Below the pieces are notes generated by a model, which saw nothing but the letters and a program-made list of their open reading frames with translations, was not told the origin of the DNA and did no database searches. A stretch of 64,000 bases of DNA, from positions 930,001 through 994,000 of the forward strand of contig JABYQN010000003.1 in assembly GCA_022606135.1 (NCBI GenBank), written 5' to 3'. The first letter of the stretch is position 1; each line of letters begins with the position of its first letter. The position numbers and the translations under genes are program-made. This document shows, piece after piece, positions 23,193-34,364 of the stretch. Origin of the DNA: Fomes fomentarius. Its lineage: Eukaryota > Basidiomycota > Agaricomycetes > Polyporales > Polyporaceae.

Positions 23193-24881
23193 ATGTCGAA
23201 AGCAAGGCTTATCTTTGCCCAACGTCCGTTTAACAACCCTGCAGGCCGCGACGTTATCCTCCGATCTCGTGATGGAGTGCACTTCTGTGTACGGAGCGAC
23301 ATTCTATTAGAGGCCTCACCCCTCTTTTCCGACGTGATACAACAGCAACGGGGCAGCGAAAACTCCAATTCTTCGACAATCGATGGCAAGCCCATCGTTC
23401 CTGTTGCGGAAGATAGTCATCTGCTCGATCCTCTCCTTCGTCTAGCGTACCCTATCGCGGACCCTGTATTTGCGAGTCTGAAAGACTTGCAGCTTGTTCT
23501 TGCCGCAACAATCAAATACAGGATGGAGGAAGCGGCCTCGTTGCTGAGGGAGAACCTTCGTTCCTACATCAAAGACCAGCCACTCAGGGTGTGGGCTATT
23601 GCCTGCCTACTACGGCTCGACGACGAAGCGAAGTCGGCAGCTGACGCGCTACTTGGGAAGGAGATACCAGTGGAAGCAGCTCGAGAGTTGCAGGAGGTGA
23701 CCGCTGGAGATGTATATCGACTGGCTAAGTACCACCTGATGAACGGAAGCGTGGCCGAGTCCTTTCGCTTCTGGGAACCGGACCCCGCCGAGGTCACCAA
23801 AGTCTCCACGGAACCCAGCAATCTCCCGCAAGTCCCCACTTGGTTGAGTAGCTCCTCCCAATACCAACCCGTCGCATACCGCACCCGTCCTTACGGGGAC
23901 ATCATCTGTCGTTCCTCCGACGGTACAGACTTCGTCTCGCACAGAATCATCCTGACCATGGCGTCTCCAGCTCTCGCCGAAAGCATTGCCCGTTTGTCGG
24001 CCGAAAGCAACCGCCCCGCCGCAGGAACACCACCACATGACACGATACCCGTCTTCGAGATGGATGCGCCGGCAACTACTTTGAGCATCGTTCTCGAGCT
24101 ATGCTATGGGACGCGGCTACCGACGATATTCGACAACTTGGGCGGACCAGGCAGGCTGCTCGACATGATGGTATGCGCGCGACAATACCAGTTAGAGCAG
24201 CCCTTGGAGACACTCAGCCGATTTTTCAATTGGAGCGCAAACGACCGCCCCCTGCTTCGATATCTAATGGCGTCGAAGCTGGGATTCAACAGCTGCGCTA
24301 CTAGGAGCCTGTCGTTTTTGCGCGGGGACCTTATCGCCCACGGATATGTTCCAGAGATGGAGACTACCCCTGGCACTATCTACCACGCTCTACTCATTAA
24401 CCGTCGACAAAGTGCCGCAGCAGCATCGAAGGTGGTCAACCATGTTGTCGCTCCACTGCTTGCTGTGAAGCCCGAGGTCCTGGCGGAGCCTGCGTCGTCT
24501 CAAGCGCCGTCCATTACGTCGAAGAAGCCCGAGCCCACGGGGTTGCAGCCACAGTCTGCCCGGTCGAGTCCCACCACTACGCCTGCCAAAACAAAGCCTT
24601 CAACTTCCAGGGCGATCCAAGGAAGTCCGTGGTTGGTGGAGTTGTTCAGGCAGACCGCGGAAGCGCTGCGCGATCTCACGTCTGGGTTGCCGCTGTGGAG
24701 ATTCCGACCGGACATCCCCGAGCTACTCAAGGAGTCGTTGGTGAAGAAGATATGGTGTCATCGGTGCGAACCCAACGTTCGACTGTTGCTTGAGATGGGG
24801 GCAATGCATCAGCAGGTGTCGGACGCAGTGAGGAAGCACGATGTGAGCACGGACATTGCCAACCTCGTTAACCAAGAATGA
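23193..24881 (+). CDS. double BTB/POZ-domain protein, tandem copy 2
   Basis: Paralogue of the preceding gene, 562 residues in a single exon. First BTB begins with NPAGRDVILRSRDGVHFCV and the second with RPYGDIICRSSDGTDFVSHR. A Ser/Pro/Ala-rich linker (about residues 410-475) is longer than in copy 1 and accounts for most of the size difference. The C-terminal WLVELFRQT and WCHRCE segments match copy 1, so the C-terminal module is under selection in both. The lack of the small last intron present in copy 1 suggests intron gain or loss after the duplication. Function is unknown beyond BTB-type protein binding. Confidence 0.85.
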   Translation: MSKARLIFAQRPFNNPAGRDVILRSRDGVHFCVRSDILLEASPLFSDVIQQQRGSENSNSSTIDGKPIVPVAEDSHLLDPLLRLAYPIADPVFASLKDLQLVLAATIKYRMEEAASLLRENLRSYIKDQPLRVWAIACLLRLDDEAKSAADALLGKEIPVEAARELQEVTAGDVYRLAKYHLMNGSVAESFRFWEPDPAEVTKVSTEPSNLPQVPTWLSSSSQYQPVAYRTRPYGDIICRSSDGTDFVSHRIILTMASPALAESIARLSAESNRPAAGTPPHDTIPVFEMDAPATTLSIVLELCYGTRLPTIFDNLGGPGRLLDMMVCARQYQLEQPLETLSRFFNWSANDRPLLRYLMASKLGFNSCATRSLSFLRGDLIAHGYVPEMETTPGTIYHALLINRRQSAAAASKVVNHVVAPLLAVKPEVLAEPASSQAPSITSKKPEPTGLQPQSARSSPTTTPAKTKPSTSRAIQGSPWLVELFRQTAEALRDLTSGLPLWRFRPDIPELLKESLVKKIWCHRCEPNVRLLLEMGAMHQQVSDAVRKHDVSTDIANLVNQE

Positions 24882-25081
24882 TGTATTGATATTTTTGTAG
24901 CAATTGAAGTCGTGAATATGGCCACGGTGCCAGTATGTACGGTAATGTGTTGCAAGTGGTTCATATGATTCAGCGCTGCGGCCAGCTTCTGATATTGACG
25001 AACAATGCCGCAGAATGTCGCGGGAATACAAAGTAAATACCGTAGGTCCCGGTCAGCGTTGGACAGTGCCCCGACTCGACA
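24882..25081. other. convergent intergenic gap
   Basis: Short gap between the second BTB gene and the stop of the dioxygenase-family gene. It holds their 3' ends. No other feature was recognised. Confidence 0.5.
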
Positions 25082-25761
25082 TTATGCAGATGGTCTGAAC
25101 CTCTCTAGCAGCCGTACGTTCAACGGCCACTGCGTTCCCATCCATGTTGCAGATTCAGTGTGATCTCTGTAGGGGTCGTCGGTGTTGGGATGGATGAGAA
25201 CGCTGTGACATCATATGATATGATGAGTAACGCCATGAAGTCAACGATAGTACAGGAAGATCCCTTACGAAAGAGGTCCACGATTGACCGCGAGCCACGA
25301 GAAGAACGTTCCAACTTGGTGAGGTGTGAAGACGTTCACCTCAAACATCGGGACTGGATGTGGGCCCACGGGTCTGTCGAACAGCTTGTAAATACGGAAC
25401 TGAATGATTGCTAGTTAGCTACTCTCTGGTTGAGAAACGATTGAGTTGGCGCACCTCGGGAAACTCGCGTCGGATTCGCTCATGGAGTTCCTTGGCGTAC
25501 TGTGCTTCTTGAGGATCATTGGGCAAATAGTAGACTAGGTCAAACTGTAAGTACTTTCTTCATCTGTTCACGGTAGGAAGTATTGCGCACTGTGGAAATC
25601 GAACCCGTTCTTATCCGGGCGAATGGGCTTAGAAAACTCGTCGTATGCAGCAGAACGTGTACCCGGGGGTTATACAACGACTTCCCATCCTCGTTGATAG
25701 TTGTAGGAAGGGGCGCTGCGTTCTCGTAGCCCACCAATAGCGACTTGTACGTCCACGGCAT
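25082..25761 (-). CDS. DOPA 4,5-dioxygenase family protein, one frame break
   Basis: Member of the fungal DOPA-dioxygenase family (PF08883), whose Amanita member opens the ring of DOPA at the extradiol position; most relatives have unknown substrates. Exons 25591-25761, 25455-25534, 25269-25399 and 25082-25202. Conserved pieces are NGFDFHIYY (joined across intron 1), AKELHERIRREFPE, VGPHPVPMFEVN, WLAVNRGPLS and VLIHPNTDD; the His residues in DFH, GPHP and LIHP are the likely metal or active-site ligands. Exon 1 changes frame at the G5 run 25665-25669 (C5 on the coding strand). One more base gives NPPGTRSAAYDEF and a 167-residue protein of normal length, and no splice acceptor exists that could explain the shift. 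Probably a base-calling error. Confidence 0.83.
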
Positions 25762-25764
25762 GAT

Positions 25765-25789
25765 AGGAATGAGAGGAATGAGAGGAATG
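25765..25789 (-). repeat. 9-bp tandem repeat just upstream of the dioxygenase-family gene
   Basis: AGGAATGAG repeated 2.8 times on the plus strand, which is a pyrimidine-rich CATTCCTCT tract on the coding strand. It ends 4 bp before the start codon, so it forms the last part of the 5' leader. Confidence 0.7.
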
Positions 25790-26137
25790 TGATCAAAAGA
25801 GCCCGACAGTGAGGAGATGGCGCGCGGGATGAGGACACGGTGGACAACCGTGGGTTACTTATAGTCTGAGATGTAAGCTTCGATACTTGGCACTTAAAGC
25901 TCAATCGGTCAGACAACGGCCTCAACGGGTGTTTGTAAGCTTTCCCCAATAGAACGAGGTTTTCACTGTGTGTGTGCGATTCAAGCATGAAAACTAGGAT
26001 GACACTTACTAGTCAGAATAAGTCGACACATGACTCAGCATTCATCACTAAATGCGCCAGCTCGTGGACGCGTATGGTGGCTACAAATAGTGTACACAGC
26101 CGGCCCAGATATCGTCCAAGTACTGGCGCGGAACTGG

Positions 26138-26181
26138 AACCGGTCATATGATAACCGGAAGATCTATGACATCAGAACCGG
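26138..26181. repeat. three AACCGG hexamers in 44 bp
   Basis: Copies at 26138, 26153 and 26176 in the same orientation. They sit in noncoding DNA 840-890 bp upstream of SF3B1. They may be a binding-site cluster; no factor is assigned. Confidence 0.4.
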
Positions 26182-27022
26182 AGATACATAGTTATTCCCT
26201 AGTCGTACATATACCGTGCCGAGGGCCGCGTAGTGATATGAGAAGAGGGCTTCAATTGACCCGTATTGAACCGTGAACCACGTCATCTGGGACCGATGGC
26301 ATACGCTGGTATGTTCGGGGACTGATAGATAACGGGTGCGCAAAGCTTGGAATAGGACGGCTCACCCATGTTATAAACCCAAAAGCAAGCCTCAACAAGT
26401 GTGATCCTACCCTTCGTCCCACGAAGACCTCACCTCCCGTTCGTAGTCGACCTTGCCGCCGCACTCTCTCGTCGCAGTTCTTGTACAACGGCCTACACAC
26501 GAAAGATGCAGCGCGTGCAAGCAGGAGAGAACTATGCGTGAAAACGCACTGCAAGTGCTTCTGGGTTGACACCACTTTCTATGAGGCCCACACAGGTCGC
26601 AAGAGTTTCTTTGTCGAGGCCAGTGTTCAAGAGTTGAGAGATGTCAAAGAGGGCTACAAGTACGCGTTATAGTGTTCCCTAGGAATTCGCAGGACAAGCA
26701 GCATACTGTTGAGAGTTTCTTCCGCAGCCGTGATACGATCTGCTTCCCGCGTCGACATCCTTGTGGGCGATGGCAAAAACGAGTCAACAAGAGTCTAATG
26801 GACAGGGACTGTTATGTAGGAACGTAGTGAAAGTGAACTGTGGTATCAAAACAACCGGTTCCGAAATGGACATATGTAGACGCCCGAAATGAGTCGGAGC
26901 CTGAAAAGGACGATGTGCTGTGGCGTTACTCAGCGCAATCCTCGTCCACAACTCGGACGGACACTTTCGTTACCACCCCATTATCCCTCTCATATTCCAC
27001 CCTCTCGTTCCTTTCCTTCATC

Positions 27023-30000
27023 ATGACTTCACCGAGACTCGTTGACTCCTTCACCGCTCCGAAAGAGGTGCTGCAGGAATTCGCGGAAATGGCAGAAGAG
27101 GACGACATCGACCCGTTCGCTGAGACGGCATCCAAACGTCAGATCGCTTCTCGACAGTCTGACTACCACAACCGTCGATTCGGCCGCCAGGCGCACGACA
27201 GTGCTGATGCTTTCAAGGCGGCAGTAGATGGCCAGGATGTGGAAGGAGGGTACAAAGATGCAATGAGGTTGCAACGTTTGGAGAAGGAGGAGGAACGGGT
27301 GAGGAGGGCTATCGAGGAGAAGGAAAAGCAGGCACGGGAAGAGGGTCAGTCGAAGATGGACCTCGACAAGACGCCTCCCCGCGCTGAGTTGGAGGAGGCG
27401 GAGAAGGAGCTTGCCGCTTTGCAGGGGACGAAGCGGAAGCGGCGTTGGGATGTTGCTGAGCCCGAGGATAACAAGGAGAATAAGGAGGTCAAGGGTGAGT
27501 GGTCCCAAGAGGCTCTCGAGGGCGCTGCGCCGAAGAAGCGGCGTTCTAGATGGGATGCGACTCCCGCCGACGTCGCCACGGAGACCCCCAGTGGCAAGAA
27601 GTCGCGTTGGGATCAAGCCCCCGCCGCTGCCCCGGATGTCCCGATGACCCCCATTATCATGAATGCACCGGGTCTTTTGCACGAGGACAAGCACAACAGA
27701 TACCTTACGGACGAGGAACTTGACGCCCTCCTTCCCTCTTCCGGCTATGTTATCGTCACTCCTCCCCCAGGCTATGCTCCTCTTGTGCGGCCACCCAAGC
27801 TTGCTCCCCTTCAGCCACCGAGCTTGGTGGATTCCAAATCCAGGAGAGTTCAGACGCCGCCGCTGTCGCTGCCGCAGCAGGCCTCGCACCGGAACTACCC
27901 ACAGAAATACCTGGGGTCGGCAACCTCGCGTTCTTCAAGCAAGAGGACGCTCAGTATTTCGCCAAGATCCTTAAGGAGGAGGACGAAACGGAGCTGTCCG
28001 TGGACGAGATGAAGGAGCGCAAAATTATGCGGCTACTTCTGAAGATCAAGAATGGTACACCTCCAGTGCGTAAGACGGCTCTACGACAGATCACTGACAA
28101 GGCTCGCGACTTCGGTGCGGGCCCTCTGTTCGACAAGATCCTGCCCCTCCTTATGGAGCGGACCCTCGAGGATCAGGAACGTCATCTTCTCGTCAAGGTC
28201 ATCGACCGTGTCCTCTACAAGCTCGATGACCTGGTGCGGCCGTACGTTCACAAGATTTTGGTCGTCATCGAGCCTCTTCTCATTGACGAGGACTACTACG
28301 CTCGTGTCGAAGGTCGTGAGATTATCTCCAACCTCTCAAAGGCTGCAGGTCTCGCCCATATGATTTCCACCATGCGTCCTGACATCGACCACGCCGACGA
28401 ATATGTCCGCAACACGACCGCCCGTGCGTTTTCTGTCGTGGCATCAGCTCTCGGTATCCCTTCCCTGCTCCCCTTCTTGAAGGCCGTCTGCCGTAGCAAG
28501 AAGTCATGGCAGGCACGTCACACCGGTATCCGTATAGTACAGCAAATCGCCATCATGATGGGATGCGCGGTTCTTCCACACCTCCGCAACCTCGTCGACT
28601 GTATTGCACATGGTCTCCAGGACGAGCAGACTAAGGTTCGCACCATGACCGCCCTCGCCCTTGCTGCCCTCGCGGAAGCCGCTGCACCATACGGTATCGA
28701 ATCCTTCGACAACGTGCTCAAGCCCCTTTGGGTCGGCATACGTCTCCACCGTGGCAAGAGTTTAGCGGCGTTCCTGAAGGCCATCGGATTCATCCTTCCG
28801 CTCATGGACCCGGAGTACGTCTCCTACTATATCAAAGAAGTCACCATCATCCTCATTCGTGAGTTTCAAACGTCCGATGAGGAGATGAAGAAGATTGTCC
28901 TGAAGGTTGTGCAGCAATGTGCCGCGACTGAGGGTGTCACCGCGCAGTACATCAAGCAGGACATTCTTCCCGACTTCTTCAAGTCGTTCTGGGTCCGCCG
29001 TATGGCTCTTGACCGCCGGAACTACCGCCAAGTCGTCGAGACGACTGTCGAGCTCGCGCAGAAGGCCGGCGTCGCGGAGATTGTGGGGAGGATCGTGAAC
29101 GAGCTGAAGGACGAGGCGGAGCCGTACCGGAAAATGGTGATGGAGACTATCACCAAAGTCGTCGCTTCGCTCGGTGCTTCTGACATTGATGAACGATTGG
29201 AGGTTCGCCTCGTCGACGGTATCATCTACGCCTTTCAGGAACAGACCACGGAGGACCAGGTCATGTTGGACGGCTTCGGTACTGTCGTCAATGCCCTTGG
29301 TGTGTGGTCGCCAGATGTATTGGTTTCTATGATCCGAACTAACTATCCGCAAACAGGTATTCGCGTGAAGCCTTATCTCACCCAGATTGTCTCAACGATC
29401 CTCTGGCGTCTTAACAACAAGAGTGCTAAGGTCCGTCAGCAGGCCGCTGATCTCACGACTCGTCTCGCTGTCGTCATCAAGCAATGCGGCGAAGATCAAC
29501 TTCTCAGCAAACTCGGTCTTGTCCTCTTTGAGCAACTCGGTGAGGAATATCCCGATACGCTCGGTAGCATTATTGCCGCGGAGGGTGCCATCGCAAACGT
29601 CGTGGGTATGACGCAGATGAATCCACCAGTCAAGGATCTCTGTGAGTATCGGTCACACACTTTTCGTTGTTCTCGTGCTGACGGGATCCAATCAGTGCCT
29701 CGTATGACCCCTATTCTCCGTAACCGACACGAAAAGGTGCAAGAGGCGACTATCAACTTGATTGGTCGTATCGCGGATCGTGGCGCGGAATTCGTTCCTG
29801 CACGCGAGTGGATGCGTATCTGCTTCGAGCTGCTTGACCTACTCAAGGCGCACAAGAAGGGTATCCGACGTGCTGCCGTTAATTCTTTCGGCTACATCGC
29901 GAAGAGTTTGGGTCCGCAGGACGTCCTGCAAGTGTTGCTGACCAACCTGCGCGTACAAGAACGTCAGAGCCGTGTCTGCAGTACCGTCGCCATCGCCATC

Positions 30001-30567
30001 GTTGCCGAGACGTGTGGGCCCTTCACATGTATCCCCGCCATCCTCAATGAGTACCGTACTGCGGAACTCAACGTGCGCACGGGTTGTCTGAAGGCGCTCT
30101 CGTTCGTCTTCGAGTACGTCGGACCACAGTCGGCGTACTACGCCGACTCGGTGGTCACTATGCTCGAAGATGCTCTCACGGACCGCGACCTCGTGCACCG
30201 GCAGACCGCCAGCACGATCGTGAAGCACCTTGCGCTTGGTGTCGCTGGTCTTGGATGCGAGGACTCCATGCTTCATCTCATGAATCTCGTTTGGCCGAAT
30301 TGCTTCGAGACGTCGCCGCACGTCATCGGCGCGGTCATGGAGGCGATTGAAGCAATGCGCGTGACCCTCGGACCGGGCGTACTTCTCAGCTACGTCCTCC
30401 AGGGCCTCTTCCATCCCGCCAGGAAGGTCCGCGAGGTCTATTGGCGCATCTACAACTCGCTCTACCTCGGCGCGTCGGACGCGCTCGTTCCTTTCTACCC
30501 CGACCTGGGCGAGTTGAGCGAGGGTCAAAATGTATACGACCGTCATCCTCTGCAGATGTTCGTCTGA
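27023..30567 (+). CDS. HSH155: splicing factor 3B subunit 1 (SF3B1/Hsh155), one frame break
   Basis: U2 snRNP HEAT-repeat protein that clamps the branch-site helix during spliceosome assembly. The N-terminal half carries UHM-ligand tryptophan motifs at RWD 141-143, 176-178 and 195-197. The HEAT superhelix begins near [19 protein letters not shown] and runs to the end. The KVRQQAADL segment, which carries the human K700 hotspot position, is intact. One 54-nt intron (29642-29695) is stop-free and in frame. The frame is lost after the C4 run 27806-27809: upstream reads VRPPKLAP, downstream [13 protein letters not shown], both highly conserved. One added C gives a continuous 1163-residue protein. 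No GT-AG intron of plausible size fits. As this gene is essential, a sequence error is by far the likeliest explanation. Start at ATG 27023. Confidence 0.95.
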
Positions 30568-30826
30568 TCGTGTAGTCGTTATGTTGTACAATAAGTAGGT
30601 AGGACATGTACCGTACTATAAGTTTTGCTATCGCATTAATCGATGCGACCGTGTGTCTGTTCTCTAACACATGAGTTTCGCACAAAGAACGATTTCCAGG
30701 AGACTCTGCGACGCCGTCGAGCGTAGCATTCGCAGATCTACAGCGCCAGGCTACAAGCCAAAAGAACATGAGATTGAACAGCAAGTCGATAAAGTACTGT
30801 AAGAGCTGCAGAGAGATTAAGTATAA

Positions 30827-33800
30827 TCATGACGATCCACCAGTCAGCCCAGGCGGGAACCCAGAGAAGTCTACTTGTTCTTGAACAGCACGTCCCGCCA
30901 CATTGAACCCTAATCGCAACCGTAGCCGGACACTCGCCTGCGGGATGGATGGTCAGTACAAGAGCAAGAACTGGTGAGGGGCTGATAACTCACACCGACA
31001 GGAGCCAGTACACGCATCTCCTGCGTCTCTGTCCGTCCAGGTTGTATGTCTGGGCTCGAGATAGGGGCCATTTGCAATTGTTGAGACTGGGGATGTTGCC
31101 CGTCAGCACATGCCGTCACGAAGTCGGATTGATACAAGTAACTTACCTTGGGGACGGCGGCTTGGAAGTTCAGACCCGTCACCGGGTTCGGACCGGTCGC
31201 CTGGAAGCTCGCGATGATCCTGACCAAGCCTGGACGGGTCGGGGACGTCTGCGGATTTAGTATGATGCGGAGCTCGTTCTTGTCGTAGGCGGAATAGCCC
31301 GGTGGAGTAGCTGCCTGCGCTGGAGGCGGCGACGCGGCCTGGGGCACCGTGGAGGCGGAGTTGAAAAGCGACGGCACTGCTGGGGCGGCTGCGGCTACGG
31401 ACACAGGAGAAGGGGCGGCAGGGGAGTCGAAAAGCCCGAGAATGTCTTGTGCGATATTTCGGGGGCGGCGGGCGGCGCAGGCGAGCCCGTTGGGGCGGGA
31501 GCAGAGGGGGCGGAGCTGCCGAAGATCTCGGCAAGGAGGTCCTGAGTCGCTGGAACAGCGGGTGTCCCGTTCAGCGCAGGGGCGCTGACAATCTCGTCGC
31601 CCAGAAGATCAGCCTGAAGCCCGTGTCAGTATGTAGTTACACAGGAAGAATTGCGATACTTACATCCTTCCCGGGATTTACTGAGCCGACAGGCTTGTTC
31701 TCACTGACTGCATGATTGTTCAGCCTTGGAACAATAGACAGCGAGAACATAGCGACGTACCGACACCGAGAACGGTCGCCTTCAGCTCTGGCGCGGGCAT
31801 GCGCTCCAGGACACCAGACCGTATGTCGCCCAGATTGTAGAGGCTCGCGAACTCGACTGCGCGTTGTTGGATCTCGAGTTCAGGACTGGTACTGTATGAC
31901 AAGAGCATATTCTGTATCCGCTCCTGTTGTTCGGGCGTGGTTGTAGGTCGTGACGTGATTTTCGTAAGAGCGGTCAGCACGAACTGACGGGTAAGGTAGT
32001 TCGCATAAGGAGAGTCGAGAATTGAGACGAGCAGGTCGATAAGCTCCTTGTCAGTGATCTAGTCCGTGACGTGAGTAAATCCCGTTACCACAGGCTTAGG
32101 ATCAGTACACACCGCTTTTGGTGTCTCCTCGTCAACCAGCCCACCCTCGAGAAGAATTTCGCTGTATTCTCCCAACACCCACGTTGCCGCGAGAGTGAGC
32201 GATTCTTGTGAGATGTCCGACCGGAGCGACGTGTATAGTTTGGATGCAGTGTATGCTTGCAGCTCGGGGGTGTGTGCCACAAGCCGGATGAACGCTGACA
32301 AGATCTCCTCCCGTACGAAATTTCCAGCCTATCACACGGGTTTGCAAAAAAGCCTAGAGGACAGCTAACTGAGATGATGGGACTGACCAGTTTCAACACG
32401 CGTAGAACCGTATCGATGTGCCATCGCTTGTTCGGGGCAAAGCGCTCCGCAGCAAGGCAGACTTGGGTGGTCATCCCGAGTTTGAACTCGTCATCGGCGA
32501 CTTCGAGGAATGCCAGAAGCTCGCGGATGAGGATCCGGACATTCTGCTCGTTGATGAGCGCATATGACAGCTCCAGCGCACGTCGTCTGATGGAGATGTC
32601 ACCGTCTCGAAGACAGTCGAGGATGATGTTACGATGCCGCTGTACGGCATTCGTATCGATTGCGACTACCTTGTTCAGAGTGTTGAGCGCGACATAACTG
32701 CACATGACAAGAAACACTATGATGAGTTATGTTGCACACGCAAGCCGGTCAAATGGCAGAAGACTGTTTGCCGAACCGATAACATACCGAATGTTGTTGT
32801 CGCGGTTGCTCAGGAACTTGCCCAATATGTTAATAGCCATAACGCGCAGACCACTGTCGGCTTCGATGTAAAGTACTGTCATAACTGTCTCGTACAGGAT
32901 GGAATTGCCGACATTCTTGGTGGAGTCCGTGTTTGTAGCGACCTGTCATGCGTTGAATGACATGGTCATGTCTGTAGAAACGTCCGTCCCTCACCTGGGC
33001 AAGAATGTCGTTCATGGTCTCACTTGCTCTCACGTCGCCTTTGCCCAGCAGACGCATGAGGCGCAAGATCTTGACTTGGAGAAATGGGTCTGTAATGCCA
33101 GAGACGTCGTGTTCGGCACTGTATCCTGTGGTTACGAGAGCCTTTAGATGTCGGACAAGTAAAGGAACAGCCTGTGCGATTGATGTGAAACGTGAGTCAA
33201 AGTTCGCTTTGAAACACAGACGATCATACGTTTCGGAATTCTTCTAGACAGTTTGGATCTATTTGACACATCTCAGTGACGAGGGTAATGGCCGTGAGGA
33301 GAACACCGTGATTGCGGTCTGCGAGGAGGTTCTTTGCTTTTGCTACAAAGTGATTTGCAAGTTCTGGCACTTTCCGCACTACCCTGAGTGCGCACAGGGC
33401 GGCCTGAACACGGGGTTGGAGCTCGATGTTATTGCAAGCACAAATGCGCGTACCTTCTTGCGGATATATGTGTTACTAGAGCCGAGGAGCTTCTCTATCT
33501 CGTTGGCCAGATCTCGGGACATCTCCTCTGATGCGATATCGGCGAAGGTGCAGAGAGCGAGACCAACGGCATACATATTTGCGTGATTCATGTCGCTGGG
33601 GGGTCCTAAGTATCGAATGAAAGCGGGAGAGCAGTAGAACGCACTTCTTCAGTGAATTTGTTACCAGCATGAGTACCTCCTGATTCTCATCCAGCAGCAA
33701 CATGATACCCAGGTATCCCAGCCGTTTGTCACCGAATCGCGGGCTGGCTACGACTTTGAGACACTCCATCTGACCAAAGTGTGCCTCCGAGCCAAGCATA

Positions 33801-34071
33801 TGGATGTAGAGGAGTTTAGCAACGTTGTTGTGTCTTGCGTACGAGTCTTCTTCGCGGAACGAAGCACGGATGGCCGCAGACTCCTGCTTAATCAAGGCGC
33901 GTTCATCTGCGACGGTCTACTCGGATTAGGGATGTCATCGTTGGACGGTTGCAGGACTAGATTCTACTGACCTTGCACGCGCGTATGCCTTTGATCAGAG
34001 CTGTTGAACGAGTAAGCAAAGTTCATCGCGCTAGCCGGGATTTACACACCTTTCAGATTGTGGTAGACCAT
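30827..34071 (-). CDS. APL4: AP-1 complex subunit gamma (gamma-adaptin), one frame break
   Basis: Large subunit of the AP-1 clathrin adaptor at the trans-Golgi and endosomes. Fourteen exons: 34050-34071, 33972-34000, 33645-33916, 33454-33595, 33230-33403, 32995-33171, 32788-32942, 32388-32697, 32113-32328, 31761-32058, 31664-31707, 31147-31613, 30994-31086, 30827-30937. The trunk (about residues 1-590) has [32 protein letters not shown] and the [14 protein letters not shown] block. A Pro/Ala-rich hinge with clathrin-box-like LLAEIFG and LGLFDS follows, then the gamma ear (about 720-836). The hinge exon is 467 nt although both its ends are phase 0; the frame slips at the G5 run 31461-31465 (C5 coding). 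One more base gives 836 residues and restores [10 protein letters not shown]. The exon 10 donor could be three bases earlier or later. Confidence 0.94.
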
Positions 34072-34364
34072 GCTAATAGACGGCAGTGAGAGGGAAGGAG
34101 GGATGCTATGGCTACCTCTGCCTGAGCCTCAGTTCTGCACCTTGAGGATCGCGCTCGGCGTCTCGTTTGCACACAGGTTTCTGAGACGAATATTTCAGGG
34201 GCCAAAGAAAGCCATATATGGCAGGTATACTTGGCTGCTATCATATTATTCTGATTACATAATATGCACCAACCTGATAATGTACGTCTCGATAACTCCT
34301 CTCTCATCGTTGTGGTGGTCTCCCGTTCTCTCTGGCTCTATCCCCCTCCCTCTTCTCATTCACC

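Larger units (their letters stand above)
25762..27022. other. long divergent intergenic region, no gene seen
   Basis: About 1.26 kb between the dioxygenase-family gene and SF3B1. It contains a 9-bp tandem repeat, a TATAAG on the minus strand at 25858-25863, and three AACCGG hexamers, listed separately. A frame at 26481-26672 encodes a plausible-looking 63-residue stretch but has no ATG; I do not call it a gene. Confidence 0.45.

Noticed and set aside
26481..26672. A 63-residue frame that looks protein-like
   Set aside because: It has no ATG, no supported upstream exon and no family resemblance I can name.
27740..27830. An intron to explain the SF3B1 frame change
   Set aside because: Candidate GT-AG pairs are about 33 nt, or out of phase, or would remove the conserved PPPGYAP segment.
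27029..27889. A 286-residue minus-strand frame
   Set aside because: It is the shadow of the SF3B1 N-terminal coding region and shows the low-complexity composition expected of an antisense frame.
29839..30591. A 250-residue minus-strand frame
   Set aside because: Antisense of the conserved HEAT-repeat end of SF3B1; no domain of its own.
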